Below are positions 15,753 through 24,422 of a stretch of 64,000 nucleotides of DNA, piece after piece. Under the pieces are notes generated by a model. That model had not been told where the DNA came from, made no database searches, and worked only from the letters and a program-made list of their open reading frames with translations. The stretch comes from Methanobacterium sp. UBA410 (GTDB lineage Archaea; Methanobacteriota; Methanobacteria; Methanobacteriales; Methanobacteriaceae): positions 31,065 through 95,064 of the forward strand of contig DAHH01000021.1 of assembly GCA_002498385.1 (NCBI GenBank). Reading direction: 5' to 3'. The first letter of the stretch is position 1. Every line of letters begins with the position of its first letter. Position numbers and translations under genes: made by a program.

Positions 15753-16028
15753 ATGAGTGAAATTACAAGTAGAAAAGTGAATAGTGATATAATGCCTAAA
15801 AAAGACGATGCTGTAAATACTGGAATAAGAGTTCCACGTGAAAAATACGAACTTCTTGAAGAGATCAAAAAAGCTGAAAGAAAACCAATCAAGGCTTTAG
15901 TTCTTGAAGGTATTGACCTTGTTTTGTTAAAATATGAAGATATATTAACTGAAAGGATTATATCTCGTGCCGATAATGTAAAAAAAGTTTTAGCTGAAGT
16001 TAAAACTGAATCTAAAAAAGAAGAGTAG
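15753..16028 (+). CDS. Ribbon-helix-helix-like regulator, 91 aa
   Basis: GTAGGTGAT site then ATG. The core VNTGIRVPREKYELLEEIKKAERKPIKALVLEGIDLVL reads as a beta-strand plus two helices, the RHH pattern. The tail is helical and charged. Opposed to the BRO gene, so it may repress the replication operon. An antisense frame (15683-16159 minus) also has a strong ribosome site and overlaps this gene entirely; see findings. Confidence 0.6.
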   Translation: MSEITSRKVNSDIMPKKDDAVNTGIRVPREKYELLEEIKKAERKPIKALVLEGIDLVLLKYEDILTERIISRADNVKKVLAEVKTESKKEE

Positions 16029-16414
16029 TACATATGAGGAGTTATTAAAGAAGGAATGGATTCTTTCTCTAATTTTGAATTTTCTGATTTTGGGTTTTGA
16101 TTATTTTCTGGAATGTTTTGATCAAAAAGTTTATAGTTATCACTAACACAATTATTCATGGCAGCGCCTCCTGGGTGTTGTCATGAAGGCCGGGGAAGAT
16201 TTGGTCGTTGGACCCGGTCTTCACTTATTCTTATCTGTAAAATGTTGTTTGACACTGTTTAATCGTATTTTAATATGCTTAAAAAAAGAGTTAGTGCATT
16301 TGAGAAGTAATTAAGGAATGTACACACCTCAATTTAAAATGTGTCCATTATTAATCGTAGTATGGAAAAAGAGGATTTAGAGTAACTTTTTTTAATCCTA
16401 AAATTTATTTAAAT
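16029..16414. other. Intergenic region with possible start of an antisense ORF
   Basis: Contains CCCAGGAGGCGCTGCC directly before an ATG on the minus strand at 16159, and a GAAGGCCGGGG / CCCGGTCTTC imperfect inverted repeat (~16184-16222). No plus-strand gene is seen. The AT-rich right part ends at the membrane-protein gene. Confidence 0.35.
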
Positions 16415-17083
16415 TTACTTTGATAAGTAAAAGTTTTCACTATGAATTAAATTTTTGGGTTTTAAATTGGGATTAATTCTTATTTTATTTAAGAACTCTT
16501 CATCTTCTAGATACATCTCTAATCTAGTTGTATCTTCGGCTTTTGCAGTTTCTATATAAATAGAGTAACTTAAAGAACTACTAAAAAGTTCGTAGTCTTG
16601 TTTTATGTAAAACAAGTCCTTAGTAATGTTTTCTGATTCTTGGTTTAGTTTTTCATTGTGTTGTTTGAGGTAAATATTGACCGTTGGCGCTTTTTTAATA
16701 AGCAATACTAATCGTTTAGAAGATATGTCCCCATAAAATTTTAATTTAAAAGAAAATCTAGAGACAAAATCTTCATTTAATATTAGTTCAGGGAACTCAA
16801 TGAAATTATTAGTTCCCATAAGATCAACAAAATATTTTTTGTTTATTATGGTTACCTTTTTGAAAATTTTCCAGTAGAATAAGGGTATGTAAATTAAAAT
16901 AGCAATGAATGGTAAAATTAAGAGAATAGTAACATACCATAGAGGTGTAAGAAAAGCTTCAAGAGGAGAATATTTGGGAAGGTTAGGAATAATTCCAATC
17001 CAAGCTCCAATAAAAACAGGCAACCATGTCTTATGGGGTTTTAATGATAATTCAGTGATTGTTTTGATTTTAGGGGGTAACAT
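16415..17083 (-). CDS. Unknown two-helix membrane protein (third gene of cassette)
   Basis: 222 residues. Two hydrophobic segments (WLPVFIGAWIGIIP, ~20-33, and WYVTILLILPFIAILIYIPLFYW, ~49-71), then a ~150-residue soluble domain rich in beta strands. Follows the previous gene by 6 nt, so it is part of the same operon. No family recognised. In three-gene accessory operons a membrane protein in last place is often the effector; that is inference. Confidence 0.55.
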   Translation of the reverse strand: MLPPKIKTITELSLKPHKTWLPVFIGAWIGIIPNLPKYSPLEAFLTPLWYVTILLILPFIAILIYIPLFYWKIFKKVTIINKKYFVDLMGTNNFIEFPELILNEDFVSRFSFKLKFYGDISSKRLVLLIKKAPTVNIYLKQHNEKLNQESENITKDLFYIKQDYELFSSSLSYSIYIETAKAEDTTRLEMYLEDEEFLNKIRINPNLKPKNLIHSENFYLSK

Positions 17084-17089
17084 GATAAT

Positions 17090-17722
17090 CTATTTAGAAG
17101 GGGTCATCATCGTATTTTCAAATACTTGAATAACTCCTTCTATGTCTTTGTCTTGTTCATAAGATGGAAATTGAATGGCATTCCCATAATAATAAAATGT
17201 AACGTTTTCATTATTGATATCCATGTTTAATGTAACTTCTATTAATTCCATATCTTTCATTAATCCCTCGCATAAATCTTTGTCAGTTTCATTGCTACGA
17301 ACGATTTCATTATCAATAAATACTTTAAAGGAGGTAAAATTTGCTGTATGGCATATAAAATTTACTTCTGCTCTATTTGTTGGTACAAATGTTTCTAATT
17401 CTAAATTTTCAAATATACGATCTAAAAAATTAATAATTTTTAATTTTTCCCTTTGAAAAGGAGTTTCAATGAATAATAATTTTGATTGTGATCGTATTTT
17501 AAAAGGAACTAACCTTTGGATGTCATTTTTAATTTCAATTTTGCCTTTAATTTCTTCTTGATCATAGAAACAATAGTTTGGGATTATTGATTTAATTTTT
17601 TCACGTTTGTCTAAATTTAATTTAAATTTCGTTTCGTCGATTTCCATAGGATTTTCATTCACTTGGTCTAATTCGTTAATGTTTCCTTTTACTTCGTACA
17701 CATAAAAGAACCTATGATCCAT
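17090..17722 (-). CDS. Unknown protein, 210 aa (second gene of cassette)
   Basis: Soluble, acidic, mostly beta (FFYVYEVKGNINELD ... FICHTANFTSFKVFIDNE ... VTFYYYGNAIQFPSYEQDKD). Overlaps the first gene by 11 nt, with AAGGGTG as ribosome site. No motif known to me. Confidence 0.55.
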   Translation of the reverse strand: MDHRFFYVYEVKGNINELDQVNENPMEIDETKFKLNLDKREKIKSIIPNYCFYDQEEIKGKIEIKNDIQRLVPFKIRSQSKLLFIETPFQREKLKIINFLDRIFENLELETFVPTNRAEVNFICHTANFTSFKVFIDNEIVRSNETDKDLCEGLMKDMELIEVTLNMDINNENVTFYYYGNAIQFPSYEQDKDIEGVIQVFENTMMTPSK

Positions 17723-18743
17723 GCGAACACCCTTTCCTTAATTTTTTATATTTTTTCTTTAATTCTTTAATTCCTTCTAAAGAGTAATGCATTTGTGTTT
17801 CAAATGATTCTTTCGCTGAATCGAAGAATTTATCATCAGGATACTTACTTTTTGCAGGCATTTTTGTCCAGTTTTCAAAAATTTCCATCATTTCTATTAT
17901 GAAAGGGAAGGCTAAAGCACATTTTTCACCATAAGATTTGCCTTTAAGTACATGATCTGCATATATGTGCATAGTAATATCTTTAGCTAATTTAGCATTA
18001 ATTTTGTGGTCCTTTTTCCTAAATTGAAAGTCCCCACCAATGTGTAATATTTCATGGTTTATTAATAATCCATATAATGTTGTAAATGGCATTAATCGAG
18101 ATTGTCCATCTTTAAATTCTATATCATTTTCGTTTGTGTCTTCGCCGTGAGTTCTCCCTTTATCAATTTTCTCAATTATTATATCTGCAGTTGTACTACT
18201 GCTCATAACTCCATTATACTGATCATATCTATAGAGGATCCATAATAAAAAATCATGATCAAATTTGATTTCAGTAAAGCCAACATTATTAAATCTAATT
18301 AAATAATCTGTAATTTTATCGCATGCAGATTTACCACCCTTAATTAATAAGACATCACAGGGTTTAATCCAAAAAATATCTGCTTCTACATAGTTAGGTT
18401 CATTTCTCCCTTCAGTATAAGTCGCATATCTAAATCTTTTAGATAAAATATCTTTATTGGAAATTTTTTTTTCATATCTCAATTTAGTTGTTTCTGAAGA
18501 GTCTTTGGGGTCTACACAAGGCCTAACTATAAATGGTTCTATTTTAAAATCATCTGTAAAATCCATAAATCCTTCGTTACTGTTTCCTAAAGTGTCTTCT
18601 TTAAATTTAGGTAGATTATTAAATTCATTTGTTATGTTTTTTAAAGCCTTAGTATCCTCATGATTAAAATTAACTTCATAAATACACCTGAAATTAAGCT
18701 TAATTGTAGTTGAAACCTTGTTGTTATCGTCTTCTTCCACCAT
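17712..18743 (-). CDS. Unknown protein with HExxH motif, 343 aa (first gene of cassette)
   Basis: The N-terminal ~180 residues are beta-rich and without known motif. Near residue 232 the helix YGLLINHEILHIGGDFQF contains HEILHIGG, the HExxHxxG pattern of zinc metallopeptidases. The rest is helical, with a Lys-rich coiled end. A single short motif can arise by chance, so peptidase activity is a hypothesis. It leads the three-gene operon between the replication module and the integrase, a common spot for defence cargo. Confidence 0.5.
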   Translation of the reverse strand: MVEEDDNNKVSTTIKLNFRCIYEVNFNHEDTKALKNITNEFNNLPKFKEDTLGNSNEGFMDFTDDFKIEPFIVRPCVDPKDSSETTKLRYEKKISNKDILSKRFRYATYTEGRNEPNYVEADIFWIKPCDVLLIKGGKSACDKITDYLIRFNNVGFTEIKFDHDFLLWILYRYDQYNGVMSSSTTADIIIEKIDKGRTHGEDTNENDIEFKDGQSRLMPFTTLYGLLINHEILHIGGDFQFRKKDHKINAKLAKDITMHIYADHVLKGKSYGEKCALAFPFIIEMMEIFENWTKMPAKSKYPDDKFFDSAKESFETQMHYSLEGIKELKKKYKKLRKGCSHGS

Positions 18744-19021
18744 CTATGAACCCCAATAGGAAATTAGTAATTCTAATTAATATCTGTTTGGGTTAAAGTC
18801 CTTAAATTCTATAGTTTGACATATTTTTCTTTTAGTCTCCCTTCAAGCTTGCCTACCATCTTAATTTTTTGTCTATCTTTTTATCTTGTCCCTGTAATTA
18901 GGGGTTAACAAAAATTTAAACTTATAAATAATAAGGTTTAAATTGGTGTGGATCTTGAGAGATCCTTATCAGCTCGTTTTAAAAGAAAAATTAGGGTTAA
19001 ATAAGTTAAAAAAAAGTTTTT
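18744..19021. other. Intergenic region with short hairpin
   Basis: Holds the promoter of the three-gene cassette on its left. A TATA-like element (ACTTATAAATAA, ~18920) is followed by GGATCT-TGAG-AGATCC (18954-18969). This could be a small plus-strand RNA or a terminator for the NikR-like gene. No ORF. Confidence 0.3.
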
Positions 19022-19432
19022 TCACGGTTTTTTGTTGGCGGTTAGGCTGGTGAGTTTGACGTGTTCTATTCCCCTGAGGCGCATGATCTTCTCTGTTAAA
19101 GCTCGAATAAATTTTATATTTCCTTTAACTACTATTACGTCCATGACGTATTTTTCTGTCATTGGAAGGCGCATTGTGGAATTGATATAATTTGCGTATT
19201 CATGTTGTAGGTCGGTCAGGTCTTCCATGATTCCGGTGTAGTGGTAATTGTAGATGACGTTTATGAGTCCAACTCTTTCTCCTTCCATTTCATTCATCCA
19301 TTGGTAGCGGACAATATAATCTTTAAGTGCATCTCGTATACCTTTTGATCGTGCTTGGTATCCTCGGTCCTTTAAGACTTCGTCAAATTCATCTAAAAGT
19401 TTTTTTGGTAGTGACATACTGATTCTCATCAT
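19022..19432 (-). CDS. NikR-like RHH regulator lacking most nickel ligands
   Basis: 136 residues, the NikR length. N-terminal RHH (RISMSLPKKLLDEFDEVLKDRGY) and a C-terminal ACT-like domain. Aligning to E. coli NikR from the conserved KG(D/N), His76 is kept (QHE), but His87, His89 and Cys95 are R, P and V (STMRLPMTEKYVMDV). It should not bind nickel in the canonical way. GAGGAAG precedes the double ATG. Lies between the cassette and the integrase, so it may regulate the element. Could alternatively be a captured host paralogue. Confidence 0.8.
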   Translation of the reverse strand: MMRISMSLPKKLLDEFDEVLKDRGYQARSKGIRDALKDYIVRYQWMNEMEGERVGLINVIYNYHYTGIMEDLTDLQHEYANYINSTMRLPMTEKYVMDVIVVKGNIKFIRALTEKIMRLRGIEHVKLTSLTANKKP

Positions 19433-19574
19433 GTTTTCTTCCTCTGTAGTTTTTTATTCACTTGTGGTAATACTTATTTAAATATTACAACTATTTATAA
19501 TAATAACATTTATATTCCAAATATTACATATCATGTAGTGGACCAAGTTTTCCTCGAACTTTGGTGAAAAATAA

Positions 19575-19615
19575 AGGAGGATCCCTCATATCTCTAGTCT
19601 ACCCAGGATCCTCCT
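19575..19615 (-). terminator. Inverted repeat downstream of the integrase (outer)
   Basis: AGGAGGATCC (19575-19584) and GGATCCTCCT (19606-19615), a perfect 10-bp stem with a 21-nt loop. On the minus strand it is followed by TTTATTTTT, which fits a terminator for the integrase transcript. Confidence 0.5.
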
Positions 19616-19682
19616 CAACTAGAAAAGAAATCTCACTTTTTCTGATATATCTATTTAAACAAAGAAAACATTTACTATACTA

Positions 19683-19736
19683 GTTGATGGAGGGAAAAAA
19701 ACCGAAACCAAACTCCGTCACCATCCCTCCATCAAC
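19683..19736. repeat. Inverted repeat overlapping the integrase stop
   Basis: GTTGATGGAGGGA (19683-19695) and TCCCTCCATCAAC (19724-19736), a perfect 13-bp dyad with a 28-nt spacer. The right arm contains the integrase TGA. It may be a terminator stem or an arm-type binding site for the integrase or an excision factor. Confidence 0.5.
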
Positions 19737-20928
19737 CCAACTTATTATTCAACTTCTCCTCAATCCGGTCAATCATCTTAATCTTATCATCTAATTTCTT
19801 TTGTTGTTCTTTTAATTCAGCTAATTGGTCCTGATACTGCCTCTGTTCATCTTCTCTCTGTTTGACTAATTCTTCATATTCTTTGCTATGAATTGTTTTA
19901 ACATTTGTTTCTCTTAATGACAAATCAGGTAACGCCTTCATATACTCCTGTTTCACAGCTTGAATATCTGGTTTGAAATATGCCCCCGTCACAGGATTTA
20001 ATTTGTGTCCAAGAAGCCAATCCGTGATTATCTGCTGCACACCATTCTTTTGAAGAGTTGTCGCGAAGAATTTTCTGAGGTTGTGGGATCTGAAGAATCT
20101 TAAACGACCTTGATGGCCAAAGCCACACTTATCATTGAGTCGACCGAAACTTACACCTAATATCCGGTTGTCTATTTTATGTATCTCTTTGGAGCGATAA
20201 TTATAAAAAAGCCAGTCTTTTGGATTTGTTGGGTAACGGCCATAATAATCAGATTCCTGGAGCCAATTCATAATTGCACGTGTACTTTCAGGACTTGAAA
20301 ATGTGAAGTAAGGCATTCCAGTTTTGTACCTTTTGATCCTCCAAGTTGGGATCAGGCCATATTCTGATCGTTTCTCCAATACTTGTGTAAGTTCCCCCAT
20401 ATCAGGCAACCGTTTTTCGCTGATTTCTAACGCTTTTAAAAAGTCTCCAAATGTGAGGTTTATCATTTCAGCAGCACCCATACCACTTGAACTTCCTAAC
20501 AAGATAATTGCCTGGTACTTTTTGTTTGCGAAGCTCACTGCTTTTCTGATATGGTCCTTGTTGATCATGTTGTCTGTTGTGATCAATATTTGTTCATCAT
20601 TTCGAATTGGCACCGGGTGTGGAAGTTCGATTTCAAATTCTCGGTAGAATGTCCTAATTGAAACCATGGTTTTTTGAATGTAGGTTGGGGAAACGTTTTG
20701 TGATTCAAGGTATTCTGTGTAACTCATGAGGTGACGTTTTATTTTACGTTTTTTCATCCTTAAACGTTCCTCTTCTTCTTGTTCAGCTTCTTCAATTACT
20801 TCTGTGGGTGTTTTATTTAAAAATTGGCAGAACAGCTTTATATTTGTTTCATACCTTCGTGCTGTTGATTTTCGTATATTCCTTGAGCGTATAAAATCTT
20901 TAAAATGCTGATCTTCTTTTATATCCAT
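19732..20928 (-). CDS. Tyrosine recombinase (integrase) of the element
   Basis: 398 residues. N-terminal SAM-like core-binding domain (~1-110), catalytic domain (~125-335), C-terminal coiled coil (~350-395). Visible active-site parts: Lys in [16 protein letters not shown] (box II H-x-x-R), LLGHK and the tyrosine in GAYFKPD. The box I arginine is missing: [13 protein letters not shown] has Gly where S/T-G-x-R is expected. Its ATG overlaps the ATG of the chimeric yjbQ frame on the other strand (CATG at 20926-20929). Sits ~40 bp from the inferred attachment site, as integrases usually do. Confidence 0.9.
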   Translation of the reverse strand: MDIKEDQHFKDFIRSRNIRKSTARRYETNIKLFCQFLNKTPTEVIEEAEQEEEERLRMKKRKIKRHLMSYTEYLESQNVSPTYIQKTMVSIRTFYREFEIELPHPVPIRNDEQILITTDNMINKDHIRKAVSFANKKYQAIILLGSSSGMGAAEMINLTFGDFLKALEISEKRLPDMGELTQVLEKRSEYGLIPTWRIKRYKTGMPYFTFSSPESTRAIMNWLQESDYYGRYPTNPKDWLFYNYRSKEIHKIDNRILGVSFGRLNDKCGFGHQGRLRFFRSHNLRKFFATTLQKNGVQQIITDWLLGHKLNPVTGAYFKPDIQAVKQEYMKALPDLSLRETNVKTIHSKEYEELVKQREDEQRQYQDQLAELKEQQKKLDDKIKMIDRIEEKLNNKLG

Positions 20929-20954
20929 GTTTAACTATATTGAGAATAAGGAAT

Positions 20955-20990
20955 ATTTAACATTTTGGATAAATGTCTTCAGCAGGCATT
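20955..20990. other. Inferred right attachment junction within yjbQ
   Basis: Homology to YjbQ begins around 20972 ([10 protein letters not shown]...), while the bases just left of it encode residues unlike the family. The crossover core should be within or next to this stretch. The partner junction, joined to the 5' half of yjbQ, should carry the same core and lies outside the window. The call rests on protein pattern only. Confidence 0.6.
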
Positions 20991-21265
20991 CCACATCGGG
21001 AGTTGTTATAAATGAAAATGAAAAGGGGCTTGTTGAAGATTTTAAAGATGCTTTAGAATCCCTGGTTCCACAGGATAAACAGTACCGTCACAACAGAATA
21101 GACAACAATGCAGATGCCCATATAAGATCCTTCATCATGGGCAGCAGTGAAACCTTGCCTGTGGAAAATGGAAAACTGAGTCTGGGAACCTGGCAGAGCG
21201 TTTTCTTCGTGGAGCTGGACGGTCCACGAAGCAGAAAGGTTACCCTTACATTTATTGGAGAATAA
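20972..21265 (+). pseudogene. yjbQ: 3' part of a YjbQ (UPF0047) family gene, cut by the element
   Basis: Encodes the C-terminal ~98 residues: [57 protein letters not shown], all YjbQ hallmarks. Full-length proteins are ~135-140 residues; the first ~40 are missing and replaced by element sequence reading from an ATG at 20927. The chimera could still be translated but lacks the N-terminal strands. YjbQ proteins have been linked to a thiamine-phosphate synthase side activity. Loss or restoration would depend on excision. Confidence 0.8.
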
Positions 21266-21358
21266 AAAGCCAAAAATCCATAAGAATGAATTCAATAAGA
21301 AATTAAAAGAGGTAAAAAATTAAAAAAAGAGTTGAACAGAAGAGGTTAATTCTCTCAA

Positions 21359-23053
21359 CTATTTTTTAAACTCAACTTCAAAAGCCACAACAGGGTACTC
21401 CAGCTCGAAGTTGGTTATAACCTCTGGGTCGATTTCTCCGAAAAATCCTGTGAGGGACCCATCTGCGGAGATTTCTGAAAGACTCTTCTCCTCCAGCTCG
21501 TTGTTTGGAACTCCTTTTATACGTGCACATCTACCTTTTATAAATGAGGGATGGTCAAATGCTTCAATTTCCATTTTAAGACCTAAATTCTCAACTAAAG
21601 CTGCCGTGATGGATTTTATCTCGGTGAAATTTGCATTGGAATGTATTGTGGCTCCTGCAAGTTTTTTCACAACTTTTGTATATGTTTCAGTGTCTTCATC
21701 GAGGTACACAACATCTCCCACCTCAAATATCTTCTGGGGTAGTTCTTCATGCTTGTTGTCCTCTAAAAATTCCATCAAGCCGTTGAGAAGACTTTTTCTT
21801 ATCATGGTTCTGTCCTGGGATATTGGCTGGGCAACCATGACTCTATCATCTTCAGGGAGTCTCATATCATTGTAGTGGTGTTCCTCGTTGGTGAGCATGA
21901 GACTCATGACTTCAGTGAAGCCCATTCCTATCATAACCTCGCGCACCTTGTTCTCGAATATCTTTGACCTGTCTTCACTTGCTATGGTTGCAATGTTTGG
22001 AAGTTCAGATCCTATTTTTCTGAAACCATAGCCTATTGCAATGTTTTCAATGATGTCAACCTCGTGCAGGATGTCAATCCTGTAAGCTGGAATGAGAACG
22101 CGGATCCTATCTTCATCCAGGGCTTCAGCATCAAGTCTAACACGGCGCAACATTTTAACAACATCAGAAGTTGTAAGATCTTCGCCTATGAGACGTTTAG
22201 CATTTTTAACGCTGACGTACATTTCTTTAGGGGTTAGATCAGGCCTTTGAACTGTACGATCCTTGTACACAACCTCAACTGTTTTTATTTTACCTCCGCT
22301 TTCTGCAAAGGAAGTTGCAATGATGTTGAGGGCGTAGTTTACAGCCCGTTCGTCGGTTCCTGTAACGTCAATGAACACATTTTTGGTGCTGTTTGAAAGT
22401 TTTGTAAGGTCCCCGTTTATTATAGGCGGCATGGAAAGTACGTTGTCATTTGAGTCAACTATGAGCGGATATTTATCGAATTTTTTGAGTAATTCAGCGT
22501 ACTTAACTCCCTTCTTATGTGTCTCAAGGATCTCACGTAGCGTCATTTCCTCAGTCATTTCAAGGGCCATAAACGAATTTTTGTCTGGATCTGCAGCTTT
22601 GTAGAAGAAAGGAGGTTTGAGAACATCCAGATTGTGTATTCCAATTGCAACCTTCTTTCTGTCCCTTCCAAGAACCCAGTGAAGGTCTTCCTGGAAGTCC
22701 ATGATCTGCCTGAGTTTTTCATCGGTTATTTCAACGCCCTCAATAACGCAGCATGATGTGAAGGGTCTTATACTTTCAAGTGAGGGGTCCACTGTCATGC
22801 TGATGCCTGATGGGGATGTGGTATACTTGGGCATCCCCCCTTCAATGTCGAGAAATCCTTTGATGGTTCTTGCTATTCCCTCAACACTGTAGTAATCTGG
22901 CCTGTTTGGGAAGAACTCGACCTTTAACCATTCTTCATCATGATCCTCTATATCACTTCCAATCATTGGAAGCTTATCTATGAGTTCTTTTTTTGGAATT
23001 TCTCTTCCTAAAACTTCGTTAAGATCTTTGTACGTAAAGTTTATAACTGGCAT
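21359..23053 (-). CDS. pheT: Phenylalanyl-tRNA synthetase beta subunit, archaeal type
   Basis: 564 residues, typical of the short archaeal/eukaryal form. N-terminal [16 protein letters not shown], the B3/B4 editing region (GVEITDEKL...AIGIHNLD), the B5 domain ([15 protein letters not shown]) and the catalytic-like core ([34 protein letters not shown]). Works as an (alpha-beta)2 enzyme charging tRNA-Phe. The start is set at 23053 because AAGAGGAT directly precedes it; the frame is open 9 codons further. pheS is not in the window. Confidence 0.95.
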   Translation of the reverse strand: MPVINFTYKDLNEVLGREIPKKELIDKLPMIGSDIEDHDEEWLKVEFFPNRPDYYSVEGIARTIKGFLDIEGGMPKYTTSPSGISMTVDPSLESIRPFTSCCVIEGVEITDEKLRQIMDFQEDLHWVLGRDRKKVAIGIHNLDVLKPPFFYKAADPDKNSFMALEMTEEMTLREILETHKKGVKYAELLKKFDKYPLIVDSNDNVLSMPPIINGDLTKLSNSTKNVFIDVTGTDERAVNYALNIIATSFAESGGKIKTVEVVYKDRTVQRPDLTPKEMYVSVKNAKRLIGEDLTTSDVVKMLRRVRLDAEALDEDRIRVLIPAYRIDILHEVDIIENIAIGYGFRKIGSELPNIATIASEDRSKIFENKVREVMIGMGFTEVMSLMLTNEEHHYNDMRLPEDDRVMVAQPISQDRTMIRKSLLNGLMEFLEDNKHEELPQKIFEVGDVVYLDEDTETYTKVVKKLAGATIHSNANFTEIKSITAALVENLGLKMEIEAFDHPSFIKGRCARIKGVPNNELEEKSLSEISADGSLTGFFGEIDPEVITNFELEYPVVAFEVEFKK

Positions 23054-23529
23054 ATCCTCTTCCTCATGTTTTAACTTCAATAAATAGCAGCAAAAATGTA
23101 GTCCCTGGAATATGTTTTTTTTATTCTATCAGTTTTTTATTCTATCAGTTTTTATTTTTTTTATTCCATTTATATTCCTTATTTCATCAATTAAAATTTA
23201 ACTGCTGTATTTAGGTTTATATTGTTATCCAACCTGTTTAATGCCACAGTTACTGCCTTGGTTAACATTTTGGTTTGTATCATCAACATTTTTTATATCT
23301 TTCTTGATCTTATAAAAAATATTTGATCTGCGGCTCCAATTTGTTATTCCAGAAGTCTTTTTTTAAAGAAAAAAACTGTTTTTTAATAAAAAAAAGTTTA
23401 TAAAAGGAAGTTTTGTTCAAGGTTAAGGAAAGTTTTGCAAGGTTAAGTAAGCTGAAAATTTGGGTATAAGAACATTAAAATGTAAAAATTAAAATGTAAA
23501 AAAATGGGAACTCTCTGGAACGTTTGTCA
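23054..23529. other. Intergenic region with short tandem duplications
   Basis: No gene. Contains TTTTTTATTCTATCAG in two direct copies (~23119-23150) and ATTAAAATGTAAAA in two copies (~23474-23502). The pheT promoter should be at its left edge. Confidence 0.5.
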
Positions 23530-23895
23530 TTATAGGGTTCCTGCAGAGAGAACCAGAATAAAGAATATTGACTCGATTGTGAAGTGCAGGCATCTGTGAT
23601 AAAGTGGTTTCAGTTCAAGCCCTGAGAAGTTGTGGTAGAGATCAATGACCATGTGAATTGTGGCAGCCAGTATTCCAATCTCAACTGATAGGAACACAAT
23701 AGACAGCACCACAAAGTGAAAGATGGCCTCCAAAAATTCATGAACAATCCACATTCTTATGTTTGAAGCAACTGTGCTCTTCACAAGTCCAGCAAGCACT
23801 ATGTAGAAATCAAAAAACACACTCCACATCAGTATGCTGTGTACCTCATCACTTATTGCAAGTACAATTGCTATGTAAAACCACAAAAGTTCCAT
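23530..23895 (-). CDS. Four-helix membrane protein, 121 aa
   Basis: Four hydrophobic segments (residues ~2-24, 25-44, 55-72 and 73-90, then a final one at ~104-121) with an HE..EAIFHF segment and DLYHN in loops. AGAAATGG before the ATG is a weak site. Conserved-looking but unknown; perhaps a DUF family of Methanobacteriales. Confidence 0.6.
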   Translation of the reverse strand: MELLWFYIAIVLAISDEVHSILMWSVFFDFYIVLAGLVKSTVASNIRMWIVHEFLEAIFHFVVLSIVFLSVEIGILAATIHMVIDLYHNFSGLELKPLYHRCLHFTIESIFFILVLSAGTL

Positions 23896-24422
23896 TTCTG
23901 TTCACCTAACTACATCTGGAGCTCAAGAACCTAGATTTTAGGCCCAAATTACATTGAACATGTATATATGGAGTTGGTTCTCCGTCCTAAAATAACTTAC
24001 CTTTAAAGACATTTATCAAGGGGTTAAAAAATCTTTTTGCAAAACAACAAGTTTTTTTATCAACCTTCCTCAGAGATTACTTGAATTAACCTCGGGTTTG
24101 CAGATATATTCGAACTTGTTTGATCTTATCCAGAAATATATTTATCCCCCAAAATCTTAAACCATATTAATTGAGTATCAGATTAAGTATCTTAAGTATC
24201 AGTTTAGTTACCATGGATTCAAATTGATTTTTAAGCAAGTTGTGCAGGAAGATACAAGAAATTATACAGTAAAACTACCGAAATTTAAATAATGTATGAT
24301 TAATAAATAAAATAAGAAAAATAAAGGTTGTATTTTATCTTATTCTATTTTAACAGTGATTAGTCTGATTATTTTTAAACTTGTAATTATAAATTAAACA
24401 GTAATTTAAAAGGAGAAATGAA
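23896..24422. promoter_or_regulatory. Intergenic region upstream of valS
   Basis: 527 bp, AT-rich, no ORF. Probable TATA elements at GAAATTTAAATAATG (~24281) and further right; AAAAGGAG precedes the valS start. A short near-duplicate GAGTATCAGATTAAGTATCTTAAGTATCAG (in pieces of ~10) occurs at ~24174-24202. Confidence 0.35.

Noticed and set aside
20324..20647. Plus-strand frame of 107 codons inside the integrase
   Set aside because: Shadow of a clear integrase gene.
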